The notes beneath the pieces are model-generated. The model was not told the origin of the DNA. It did no database searches and worked only from the letters and a program-made list of their open reading frames with translations. A program made the translations under genes and the position numbers. 20,385 bases of DNA from a virus. The DNA lies in the IMG/VR virus record IMGVR_UViG_3300027704_000216, positions 1-20,385 of that record. One strand, 5' to 3'. Positions 1 through 7,048 of this stretch are shown piece after piece. The stretch's first letter is position 1, and each line of letters begins with the position of its first letter.

Positions 1-1
1 A

Positions 2-1135
2 CAACGTAAACTAGAGGGAATAAGAGATGCTACATGTAAAGCTGTTGGTCTTACATCTAATACAACTGGGTTTCACGCAGACATTGTTGTACTTGATGAC
101 ATCGTTGTACCAGGAAACGCTTATACTTCAGAAGGTAGAGAAAAAGTAGCAAGTGCTTATTCACAACTTGCTTCTATTGAAAACCCAGGAGCACAAGAAT
201 GGGTTGTAGGAACTAGGTATCATCCTAGAGATATATATGATACTATGATTAATATGAAAGAACAACATTATGATGATGAAGGTGAACTACTTGAAGAACT
301 AGAAGTTTACGAGTTATTTCAAAAAGTAGTAGAAACAGATGGAGAATTTTTATGGTCTAAAAAAACTAGAGCAGATGGAAAAAGTTTTGGGTTTGACTCT
401 AGAGAGTTAGCTAGAATAAAAGCTAAATATATAGATACAACACAGTTTTTTGCTCAGTATTATAATAACCCTAATACTAATGAAACAGCAAGAATTAACA
501 CAGAGAACTTTCAATACTATGATAGAAATGTTTTAGTTAATAAAGAAGGGGACTGGTATATAAGAGATAGAAAATTAAATATATATGCTGCTATTGATTT
601 TGCTTTTTCTTTAAGAAAACAAGCAGATTATACTGCTTTAGTTGTAGTAGGTGTAGATCATCAAAGTAATTATTATATATTAGATATAAATAGATTTAAA
701 ACAGATAAAATTGTAGATTACTATAAACAAATACTCCATGCTTGGGAAAAGTGGGGGTTTAGAAAAATCCGAGCTGAAATAACAGTAGCACAACAAACAA
801 TTGTAAAAGAATTAAAAGATAGTTATCTTAGACCTAATGGGATTCCTTTAGTTATAGATGAGTTTAGACCTACAAGACATCTAGGAGATAAACAAGAACG
901 TGTAGGATCAGTATTAGAACCAAAGTATGATAACAAGCAAGTATGGCATTATAAAGGAGGAAATTGTCAATCATTAGAAGAAGAATTAGTAATGGTTCAT
1001 CCTCCACATGATGATATAAAAGATGCATTATCAAACGCAATTGCAATTGCAATTACTCCAAAACAAAAGTTTGGAGCCTTTAGTTTAGGTAAAAACATTA
1101 TGACTCACTCTAGATTTGGTGGAGTTTCTTATTAA
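2..1135 (+). CDS. terL: Terminase large subunit, 5'-truncated by window edge
   Basis: This is the packaging motor ATPase and nuclease that pumps DNA into the procapsid through the portal and cuts concatemers. The reading frame is open from base 2, so the first in-window ATG at 245 is internal and the true start lies left of the window. The visible part holds the Walker B segment IVVLDDIV (83-106, acidic pair at 95-100) and a coupling-type motif GTRYHP (209-226). The RNase H-like nuclease domain follows, with its first aspartate in YAAIDFAF (D at 596-598) and the terminal acidic motif HDDIKDA (1007-1027), as in T7 gp19-type terminases. The Walker A P-loop must be upstream. Three tandem GCAATT hexamers at 1037-1054 encode AIAIAI just after the last catalytic motif. 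The portal gene starts 9 bases downstream. The stop codon is TAA. Confidence 0.93.
   Translation, partial: QRKLEGIRDATCKAVGLTSNTTGFHADIVVLDDIVVPGNAYTSEGREKVASAYSQLASIENPGAQEWVVGTRYHPRDIYDTMINMKEQHYDDEGELLEELEVYELFQKVVETDGEFLWSKKTRADGKSFGFDSRELARIKAKYIDTTQFFAQYYNNPNTNETARINTENFQYYDRNVLVNKEGDWYIRDRKLNIYAAIDFAFSLRKQADYTALVVVGVDHQSNYYILDINRFKTDKIVDYYKQILHAWEKWGFRKIRAEITVAQQTIVKELKDSYLRPNGIPLVIDEFRPTRHLGDKQERVGSVLEPKYDNKQVWHYKGGNCQSLEEELVMVHPPHDDIKDALSNAIAIAITPKQKFGAFSLGKNIMTHSRFGGVSY
1037..1054 (+). repeat. Triple GCAATT tandem repeat within terminase gene
   Basis: Three perfect GCAATT hexamers in a row encode the residues AIAIAI in the last helix of the terminase nuclease domain. Each junction creates the palindrome TTGCAA. 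It is in frame and adds two residues per copy pair change. It is most likely a coding coincidence or replication-slippage remnant with no regulatory role. Confidence 0.5.
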
Positions 1136-1144
1136 GGAAAAATT

Positions 1145-3004
1145 ATGGCAGGAAAAGTAGCAGAAATTAGAGATTTATTAGATAGAGATAGCATGGCTAG
1201 AACTCTAGCTGGGTTGTATAATCAATGGTATACTCAAAGAAACTCAAAAGAAGTTGAATGGAGAGAGTTAAGAAACTATTTATTTGCAACTGATACAACT
1301 ACAACTTCTAATTCAACTCTTCCTTGGAAAAACAAAACTACTGTTCCTAAGCTTACTCAGATTAGAGACAACCTGCATGCTAATTATTTAGATGCTTTAT
1401 TTCCAAATGATGATTGGATGAAATGGGAAGGATACGACTTAGAGTCTTCTACTAAAGATAAAAGAAAAGCTATACAAGCTTATATGTCAAATAAACTAAG
1501 AGAATCTGGATTTAGAGAAACTATTTCTAGCCTTGTTTATGATTATATAGATTATGGTAATGCCTTTGGCGAAGTAACTTATGTTGATGAGCATCATATG
1601 GATTTAATTTCAGATGAAGTTATAACTACTTATCGAGGACCTAAATTAATTAGAATATCTCCTTTTGATATTGTATTTAATCCTACAGCTCCTTCTTTTA
1701 GAGAAGCTCCTAAATTTACAAGATATATGAAATCTATTGGAGAATTAAAAAAAGATCTTAAGTATCGTCCTGATTTAAAATATGATGAAGCCGTATTTAA
1801 TAAAGTAGTAGACATTAGACAAAGCATTAGTTCTTTTAGAACAGAAGATATTAATAAAGCTGAAGGCTTTTTAGTTGACGGTTTTGGATCTTTACAAGAG
1901 TATTATCAATCAGGAATGGTAGAATTACTAGAGTTTGAAGGAGACTACTATAATCAAGCTACGGGTGAATTAGAAGAAAACAAAGTAATTACTATTATTG
2001 ATAGAAGCTATATTTTAAAAAATGAGACTAATCCTTCATGGTTAGGCACAGATACTAAAAACCATGTTGGTTGGAGAGAACGTCCAGATAATCTATATGC
2101 TATGGGACCTTTAGATAATTTAGTTGGTATGCAATATAGAGTAGATCATTTAGAAAACCTTAAAGCAGATGCTTTAGATCTAACTATACACCCACCTTTA
2201 AAAATTAAAGGGGACGTAGAACCTTTTACTTGGGGACCAGAAGAAACTATACATATACCAGAAGATGGTGATGTAACAGCTATGCCTCCTAATCCTGCAG
2301 CATTTCAAGTTAATAACGAAATTGCTTCTTTACTTCAAGTTATGGAAGAGATGGCAGGTTCACCAAAAGAGTCTATGGGAATTAGAACTCCAGGAGAAAA
2401 AACAGCTTTTGAAGTACAGCAACTTCAAAATGCAGCTAGTAGAATATTTCAACATAAAGTTAATAGGTTTGAAAGAGAGTTTTTAGAACCTATCCTAAAT
2501 AAAATGTTAGAAATGTCTAGACATTATATAGATACTGCAGAATTAACTAGAGTTATGGATGATGATCTTGGAGTAATGGATTTCTTATCTATAACAAAAG
2601 AAGACATATCATCTAGAGGAAAACTAAGACCAATTGGTGCTAGACACTATGCTATGAGAGCGCAGCTCTTACAGAACATCCTAGGGGTCTTTAATAGCCC
2701 AATTGGAGCAATAATACAACCTCATATTTCAGGTAAACGTATTGCTCAAATGGTAGAAGAATATATGGGCTTTGAAAAGTATGATTTTATTGGTGAATAT
2801 GTAGGACTCTTTGAACAAGGTGAACAACAAAAAATTGTTCAACAAGTACAAAAAGAACTTCAACAAGACGCTGCTGCTCCTAGTATGGACGATCGTATGC
2901 TACAAGAACAAGGTAGAGAACTAGGAATGGAAGAAGAAGAGTTATCTCCATTACCTTCAGGAACTTCAGAAGAACTACCACAAGAAGGTCCTCCTATGGA
3001 ATAG
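1145..3004 (+). CDS. Portal (head-tail connector) protein
   Basis: At 619 aa this is probably the dodecameric ring at the capsid vertex through which DNA enters and leaves, and on which the tail is built. The assignment rests on its place directly after the large terminase, its length (somewhat longer than T7 gp8) and its sequence style. The N-terminal half is mixed alpha/beta and rich in Trp and Tyr (WKNKTTVPKL, DDWMKWEGYDL). A segment at residues 411-428 (MGIRTPGEKTAFEVQQLQ) precedes a long helical region, as expected for a portal stem and wing. The C-terminal roughly 60 residues are Gln/Glu-rich and probably disordered. An AAGGAAA ribosome site lies just upstream of the ATG. The stop TAG is followed at once by a promoter. 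The family name is inferred from context and general resemblance to podovirus portals. Confidence 0.88.
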   Translation: MAGKVAEIRDLLDRDSMARTLAGLYNQWYTQRNSKEVEWRELRNYLFATDTTTTSNSTLPWKNKTTVPKLTQIRDNLHANYLDALFPNDDWMKWEGYDLESSTKDKRKAIQAYMSNKLRESGFRETISSLVYDYIDYGNAFGEVTYVDEHHMDLISDEVITTYRGPKLIRISPFDIVFNPTAPSFREAPKFTRYMKSIGELKKDLKYRPDLKYDEAVFNKVVDIRQSISSFRTEDINKAEGFLVDGFGSLQEYYQSGMVELLEFEGDYYNQATGELEENKVITIIDRSYILKNETNPSWLGTDTKNHVGWRERPDNLYAMGPLDNLVGMQYRVDHLENLKADALDLTIHPPLKIKGDVEPFTWGPEETIHIPEDGDVTAMPPNPAAFQVNNEIASLLQVMEEMAGSPKESMGIRTPGEKTAFEVQQLQNAASRIFQHKVNRFEREFLEPILNKMLEMSRHYIDTAELTRVMDDDLGVMDFLSITKEDISSRGKLRPIGARHYAMRAQLLQNILGVFNSPIGAIIQPHISGKRIAQMVEEYMGFEKYDFIGEYVGLFEQGEQQKIVQQVQKELQQDAAAPSMDDRMLQEQGRELGMEEEELSPLPSGTSEELPQEGPPME

Positions 3005-3007
3005 TCC

Positions 3008-3036
3008 TTGACTTTTAGATATAAACATGGTATAAT
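3008..3036 (+). promoter_or_regulatory. Consensus sigma70-type promoter upstream of the capsid genes
   Basis: TTGACT (3008-3013) and TATAAT (3031-3036) are separated by exactly 17 bases: a 5/6 match at -35, a 6/6 match at -10, and optimal spacing. It occupies almost all of the 38-base gap between portal and the 74-aa gene. The predicted transcription start, about 7 bases after the -10 box, falls at about 3043, the A of the next ATG. It would drive the 74-aa protein, scaffold and capsid genes using host RNA polymerase. AT-rich DNA produces chance TATAAT boxes, but a matched -35 at 17-base spacing inside one of the few gaps is much less likely by chance. Confidence 0.75.
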
Positions 3037-3042
3037 AATAGT

Positions 3043-3267
3043 ATGATAGATTTAAAGACTAAAGAAGGAAAGGCTCTTACTAAACAAGAGTCCTTTCGAT
3101 TAATAAAAGAATACTTAGATGAACAAGTAGAGTTATCAAGAAGAAAGTTGGTAGATGAAGAAATATTCAATATCCCAGCTCATTCTGAATACATTGCTTT
3201 TCAATTAGGCTTACAAAAAGCTTTTTTAAAGCTTAACAATTTAATACCTGACCAAGGAGATAAGTAA
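3043..3267 (+). CDS. Small conserved-looking protein between portal and scaffold
   Basis: This 74-aa protein is not recognised. It is highly charged and mostly helical in character, with a run near residues 17-40 containing SFRLIKEYLDEQ and SRRKLVDEE. The rest looks amphipathic (YIAFQLGLQKAFLKLNNLI) before a polar end. It has no signal peptide or membrane segment. Its position between portal and scaffold suggests a role in head assembly, but that is inference from neighbours only. No Shine-Dalgarno sequence precedes the ATG: the bases before it are the promoter -10 region (TATAATAATAGT), so the transcript may be leaderless. There is no other in-frame ATG. The next gene starts 1 base after its TAA stop, with a GGAGATAAG ribosome site inside this gene's end. 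Confidence 0.8.
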   Translation: MIDLKTKEGKALTKQESFRLIKEYLDEQVELSRRKLVDEEIFNIPAHSEYIAFQLGLQKAFLKLNNLIPDQGDK

Positions 3268-3268
3268 C

Positions 3269-3985
3269 ATGGAACAAGAAGTAAATGAAGAAGTAAACGT
3301 AGAGCAGAGTACAAACGAAGCTGTACAAACAGATACTACACCAAAAGCATTTGAGATTCCGACCGAGGCTCAAGAACTAGTTGGTGAAGGAAAAAAGTAC
3401 CAGAGCCCAGAAGATGCTCTTAAATCAGTACCTCATGCACAAAAGCATATTGAGACTTTAGAGTCTGAACTTGCCGCTGTAAAAGAAGAATTGACTAAGA
3501 GACAAACTACTCAGGAACTTTTAGATGAAATTAAGTCTGGAATTCAACCACCTGTTACGACCTATCAGGAACCTGAATTTAATCAAGATATGTTACAAAA
3601 CGTTGTTAATAAAACTATAGAGTCAAAAGAAAAAGAAAGAGTTTATCAGCAAAATGCTCAGTTAGTATCTGAAAAGTTTACTACTAAGTATGGAAATAAA
3701 GCGGAGACTGTTTATAATTCTATGGCTTTAGAAAATGGTTTAACTATACAACAACTACACAATCTTGCTGCAACAAACCCTAAGTTAGTTTTAAAACTTA
3801 GTGAATTAGCTCAGCCTGGAGAAATTTTACACTCTAAGCCTACTAGTTCAATAAATACAGAAACGCTTAGAAATCAAGTCGGAGACTCTTCTCAGTTGAG
3901 TGCTCGTGTAAAACAGGGTGCTACAACAAAAGATTTAGCTGCTGCTTGGAAAATTGCAGGTGAGAAAATTAAACAACAAACATAA
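3269..3985 (+). CDS. Capsid assembly scaffold-like protein
   Basis: At 238 aa and immediately upstream of the capsid gene, it has the expected composition and layout of a podovirus scaffold that templates procapsid assembly and is then removed. Residues 1-55 are acidic and low in complexity. Residues 56-88 form a strongly predicted coiled coil (HIETLESELAAVKEEL). The middle is Gln-rich, and the C-terminal 25 residues are basic and helical (DLAAAWKIAGEKIKQ), like the capsid-binding tail known in P22 and phi29-type scaffolds. No protease motif is visible, so there is no sign that it digests itself. The function is inferred from position and architecture, not from a catalytic motif. A good GGAG ribosome site lies about 9 bases before the ATG. 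Confidence 0.8.
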   Translation: MEQEVNEEVNVEQSTNEAVQTDTTPKAFEIPTEAQELVGEGKKYQSPEDALKSVPHAQKHIETLESELAAVKEELTKRQTTQELLDEIKSGIQPPVTTYQEPEFNQDMLQNVVNKTIESKEKERVYQQNAQLVSEKFTTKYGNKAETVYNSMALENGLTIQQLHNLAATNPKLVLKLSELAQPGEILHSKPTSSINTETLRNQVGDSSQLSARVKQGATTKDLAAAWKIAGEKIKQQT

Positions 3986-4005
3986 TTTTATAAGGAAAAT
4001 TAATT

Positions 4006-4989
4006 ATGGCTAGTACTGGAAACACAACAGCGTTCATTGAATCGCAACAGTATTCGCAGTTTATTCTTGATAATTTACATGACTATTTACTACCTGAAGG
4101 TATGTGGAGAGATGTAACAGACTTTGGTTCTGGTACAACTTTAAACGTTAAAACAGTTGGTACAGTCTCATTACAAGATGCTGCTGAGGATACACCTCTA
4201 AACTTCCATGACATTGACACTGGAACTCTAACTCTATCTATTACTGACTACGTTGGTGATGCATGGAAAGTTACAGATGACCTACGTGAAGATGGTTCTC
4301 AAATTGATACTTTAATGTCAATGCGAGCTATGGAATCTACTCGTGCTCTTGGTGAAAACCATGAGACTAAATTTTTAAATGTAGCAAATGCTGCACAAAC
4401 CGCAGGAGCTGTTAACTTAGTTAATGGTCGCCCACATCGTTGGGTTGCTGGTGGTTCTGGCGGTACTTCTAGGAAAATTACTTTATCTGACTTTGTAGCA
4501 ATGAAGTTATCTTTTGATAAAGCTAATGTTCCTGCAGGTGGTAGGATTGCAATTGTTGATCCTATTGTTGAGGCTACTTTAAACGGATTAATCTCTTTAC
4601 AAACAGTCGTTGATAATACTCCGCAATTCCAAGGTATTCTAAATGAAGGTTTTGCAAGAGATCATAAATTTGTTAGAAATATTATGGGTTTTGATGTTTA
4701 TACATCTAACTTCCTACACTCTGTTACTGCAGTAGAAGACATTAATGCTGCTGCTTATGGCTTAGCTGATGATGTTTCAGTAGTAGGTAATAAAGCTAAC
4801 GTGTTTATGTGTGTTGCTGATGACTCTTGTAAACCACTGATGCATGCATGGAGACGTGCTCCGCAGACAGAAGGTTGGAGAGATAATGAGGAAAGAGCTG
4901 ATAAATATCAAGTTACTACTCGTTATGGCTTTGGCGCACAACGTCTTGACACTTTAGGTGTGATCATCACTGATCATGCTGCATACTAG
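4006..4989 (+). CDS. Major capsid protein
   Basis: This is the 327-aa shell subunit, presumably of the HK97 fold, in the size range of podovirus coats. The N-terminal arm (MASTGNTTAFIESQQYS) is followed by DVTDFGSGTTLNVKTVG and SITDYVGDAWKVTDDLRE, a style common to marine phage capsid proteins. The P-domain-like part and a late segment (TTRYGFGAQRLDTLGVI) close the protein. Position after the scaffold and before decoration genes supports the call. Its codon choice differs from its neighbours: it uses CGT, CGC and CGA for Arg as well as AGA, and more C-ending codons, typical of a very highly expressed gene. An AAGGAAA ribosome site precedes the ATG. The N-terminal arm recurs in the 47-aa gene at 6905-7048. 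Confidence 0.93.
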   Translation: MASTGNTTAFIESQQYSQFILDNLHDYLLPEGMWRDVTDFGSGTTLNVKTVGTVSLQDAAEDTPLNFHDIDTGTLTLSITDYVGDAWKVTDDLREDGSQIDTLMSMRAMESTRALGENHETKFLNVANAAQTAGAVNLVNGRPHRWVAGGSGGTSRKITLSDFVAMKLSFDKANVPAGGRIAIVDPIVEATLNGLISLQTVVDNTPQFQGILNEGFARDHKFVRNIMGFDVYTSNFLHSVTAVEDINAAAYGLADDVSVVGNKANVFMCVADDSCKPLMHAWRRAPQTEGWRDNEERADKYQVTTRYGFGAQRLDTLGVIITDHAAY

Positions 4990-4998
4990 GAGAATATA

Positions 4999-5481
4999 AT
5001 GGGATACGAAGTCGGAGCTAAAAGAAATGTGGCTAGCCATTATGGTCCTCGTACTACAGATGGGCAATTTGGTGGTCAAGAAAGTTCAAAGCAAGGTTTA
5101 CTTAAAACAGCGGAATGGGATTTTTCATACGATAACTTGCCAGTTGCAGGAACTACTGCACTGACATTTAAACTACCCGCAAATGCCATGATTAAGTCTG
5201 CAGTAATTTATATTACTACAGCTTGGGCTGGTGGAAGTACACCTACAATGCAAGCAGGTATAGTAGGAGCAACTACAGATCCTAACGGATTAGTAGATGA
5301 AGCTCAGGGTACTAATGCATTGATATTAACTAAAGGTGCTGTTATTACAGGCGCAGGAGTATTTATTGGTAAATCAGTAGGTACATCAGCAGCTTCAGTA
5401 ACAGTAGCAGCTCAAACTGGTACGCTTACAGCTGGGTCAGCTAGGTTAAGAGTTACATATGTCTATAATGGAAATGTGTAA
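4999..5481 (+). CDS. Probable capsid decoration protein
   Basis: At 160 aa it directly follows the capsid gene. A 30-residue polar N-terminal arm (MGYEVGAKRNVASHYGPRTT, then a Gly/Gln-rich stretch) leads into a domain of alternating hydrophobic strands rich in Thr, Ala, Val and Gly (WDFSYDNLPVAGTTALTF through LRVTYVYNGNV), consistent with a beta-sandwich. No enzyme motif is present. The small size, beta-rich build and location between capsid and adaptor fit a shell-binding cement or decoration protein; a minor head or tail component is the alternative. Codon use is similar to the capsid gene, suggesting high expression. An AGGAG ribosome site lies 7 bases upstream. A stable hairpin follows the stop codon within 14 bases. 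Confidence 0.65.
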   Translation: MGYEVGAKRNVASHYGPRTTDGQFGGQESSKQGLLKTAEWDFSYDNLPVAGTTALTFKLPANAMIKSAVIYITTAWAGGSTPTMQAGIVGATTDPNGLVDEAQGTNALILTKGAVITGAGVFIGKSVGTSAASVTVAAQTGTLTAGSARLRVTYVYNGNV

Positions 5482-5494
5482 TAAGTAATACCTC

Positions 5495-5516
5495 GGTGAG
5501 CCCTTCGGGGCTTACC
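5495..5516 (+). terminator. UUCG-tetraloop hairpin; terminator-like or RNA-stabilising
   Basis: GGTGAGCCC (5495-5503) pairs with GGGCTTACC (5508-5516) around a TTCG loop (5504-5507). This gives nine paired positions with one G-U wobble, closed by the especially stable C(UUCG)G tetraloop. The hairpin stands out as GC-rich in a very AT-rich genome and fills the largest gap in the window (5482-5538). The bases after it (CCTAATTTAAC) are not a U-run, so a full intrinsic terminator is doubtful. It may cause partial termination or protect the 3' end of capsid and decoration mRNA. The structure is clear; the function is inferred. Confidence 0.55.
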
Positions 5517-5538
5517 CCTAATTTAACAAGGAAACAAA

Positions 5539-6108
5539 ATGACGATTCAACACAAAACTATTACTGGCACTGACTTGCATGAGCCCAAAGGTGTGGCTGC
5601 GGCTGCTGCCAATAAAGTTTATGTAGCGAATGGTTCAGCATCAGGAGCTTGGTCAACACTGACTACAGGCACGATGGCTTTACCAAAAGGGAAATTCTAT
5701 TTCTATAATATAGCTTCTCCCTATACTTTATCACATAGTAGTTCTACTGCTAAAGTAGCACCAACAACAATAGCTTCTGGACTAGGTAGTCTAGTTACTG
5801 AAGCAACATCAGCAAGACTAACATATACTGGTAGTCTTACAACAGTAGTTAATCTTAATTTTGATGTATCTTTAAAACAAGCTGCAGGAGCAGATAGAGA
5901 GATAACATTTGCAGTACATAGAAATGGAACTGTTATAGCTGGTTCTCAAGTATTAACAACTTGTGTTACAAGCGATGTAACTCAAGCTTCAGGTTCATGT
6001 TTTTATAACGCTGCTACTAATGACTACTTTGAAATCTATGCTCACAATACAGGAGCAAGTGGTGATATGATATTTCAAAAAGTAGGTTTAACATTAACTG
6101 CTACATAG
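5539..6108 (+). CDS. Capsid-surface or head-fibre-like beta protein
   Basis: This 189-aa virion-type protein has no enzyme motif. The N-terminal 40 residues carry GTDLHEPKGVAAA followed by KVYVANGSASGAW, a motif seen at the start of phage fibre and decoration proteins, where it probably forms a trimeric anchor. From about residue 50 the chain is beta-rich (KGKFYFYNIASPYTL, LNFDVSLKQ, REITFAVHRNGTVI, DYFEIYAHNTG, FQKVGLTLTAT), suggesting a jelly-roll or TNF-like trimer head. Two Cys lie near residues 141 and 154. With no long fibre gene visible in the window, it may be the exposed head fibre or a second decoration protein. Translation starts from an AAGGAAA ribosome site after the hairpin. Naming beyond surface structural protein is uncertain. 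Confidence 0.6.
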   Translation: MTIQHKTITGTDLHEPKGVAAAAANKVYVANGSASGAWSTLTTGTMALPKGKFYFYNIASPYTLSHSSSTAKVAPTTIASGLGSLVTEATSARLTYTGSLTTVVNLNFDVSLKQAAGADREITFAVHRNGTVIAGSQVLTTCVTSDVTQASGSCFYNAATNDYFEIYAHNTGASGDMIFQKVGLTLTAT

Positions 6109-6116
6109 GATAAATT

Positions 6117-6896
6117 ATGGCTAAAATGACATTACTTGAAATGACACAAGATATTTTATCTGATATGGATTCAGACGAAGTAAATTCAATTAATACTACA
6201 CCAGAGTCTTTACAAGTAGCTCAAATAATTAAAACTTCTTACTATAATATTGTTGATGGTACAGACTATCCCTTTTTATATGAATTATTTAGAATGACTG
6301 CTAGTGGTACTACTGCTAGACCTACTCATATGCTTTTACCAGAAGATATTATTGACTTAAAGTATATTAAATATAATAGTAAATTAAAATCTACAGATAA
6401 AGATTTATTTCAAGTAATAGAGTATAAAACTCCAGAAGAGTTTATGCATCTTACTGATGCTAGAGATAGTACTGCTACAGCTACAGTTTTAAAAGTAACA
6501 GACCCTACAGGTATAACTATTAATATTCTTAAAAATAAACAACCTCAGTGCTTTACCTCTTTTGATGATGAGTCTTTAGTATTTGATTCTTATTTATCTT
6601 CTTTAGATAGTACACTACAGTCTTCAAAAACACAGTGTCATGGTAAACGTTCAGTAGCCTTTACGCTATCGGATGCATTTATTCCAGATATTCCTGTGCA
6701 ACTATTTAGTTATTTATTAGCTGAAGCTAAGTCAACAGCTTTTGTTGTACTTAAACAAATGGCTAATCCTAAAGCAGAACAGACAGCTACTTCCCAAAGA
6801 CGTAGAATGAGTCAAGATGCTTGGAGACTAAAGAATGGAATCTCTTATCCAAACTATGGTAGACATGGTTCTACAAATAAAAAACCTAATTACTAG
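6117..6896 (+). CDS. Tail tubular protein A-like head-tail adaptor
   Basis: At 259 aa it is probably the adaptor ring that joins the portal to the tail nozzle, equivalent to T7 gp11. The N-terminal helix-rich start (MTLLEMTQDILSDMDSDEVN, then SLQVAQIIKTSYYNIVDG) and the central beta region with PTHMLLPEDIIDLKYIKYN are typical of podovirus tail tubular A proteins. The basic C-terminus (SQRRRMSQDAWRLKNG) fits binding near the DNA channel. The order capsid, decoration, this protein, nozzle matches T7-like genomes except for two tiny genes inserted before the nozzle gene. The ribosome site is AGGATAA just before the ATG. The stop is TAG. Confidence 0.75.
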   Translation: MAKMTLLEMTQDILSDMDSDEVNSINTTPESLQVAQIIKTSYYNIVDGTDYPFLYELFRMTASGTTARPTHMLLPEDIIDLKYIKYNSKLKSTDKDLFQVIEYKTPEEFMHLTDARDSTATATVLKVTDPTGITINILKNKQPQCFTSFDDESLVFDSYLSSLDSTLQSSKTQCHGKRSVAFTLSDAFIPDIPVQLFSYLLAEAKSTAFVVLKQMANPKAEQTATSQRRRMSQDAWRLKNGISYPNYGRHGSTNKKPNY

Positions 6897-6904
6897 GAAA
6901 TAAT

Positions 6905-7048
6905 ATGGCAAACACTGGTAATACATCTGCATTTATAAATGCTCAACAATATGGGAAAAAAAAGAAAATGAAATATAAATCACCAGTAGTAAAAAAGAAA
7001 AAGAAAGTAGTTAAAAAAACTAAAGGTAAATCAAAAAACTATGGATAA
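6905..7048 (+). CDS. 47-aa capsid-N-arm mimic with polylysine tail
   Basis: This small gene runs ATG to TAA, with an AGGAAA ribosome site 6 bases upstream and a start 8 bases after the previous stop. Residues 1-17 (MANTGNTSAFINAQQYG) match the capsid start (MASTGNTTAFIESQQYS) at 12 of 17 positions. The other 30 residues hold 16 Lys, and the whole protein has no Asp or Glu (net charge about +16). Over these 51 bases the two genes share 34. Seven of the 12 identical residues use a different synonymous codon, so the protein sequence appears to have been kept over time. It could bind the site normally used by the capsid arm, or ride into the shell and touch DNA with its tail. No function is established. 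The last 8 bases overlap the next start (ATGGATAA). Confidence 0.8.
   Translation: MANTGNTSAFINAQQYGKKKKMKYKSPVVKKKKKVVKKTKGKSKNYG

Noticed and set aside
870-1052. Leucine-rich minus-strand open frame
   Set aside because: It is the antisense shadow of Asp/Glu/Asn-rich terminase codons; its apparent hydrophobicity is a by-product of the AT-rich sense strand.
245-1135. Terminase gene starting at ATG 245
   Set aside because: The same frame is open back to base 2 and encodes the Walker B and GTR motifs, so 245 is an internal methionine and the gene is truncated by the window.
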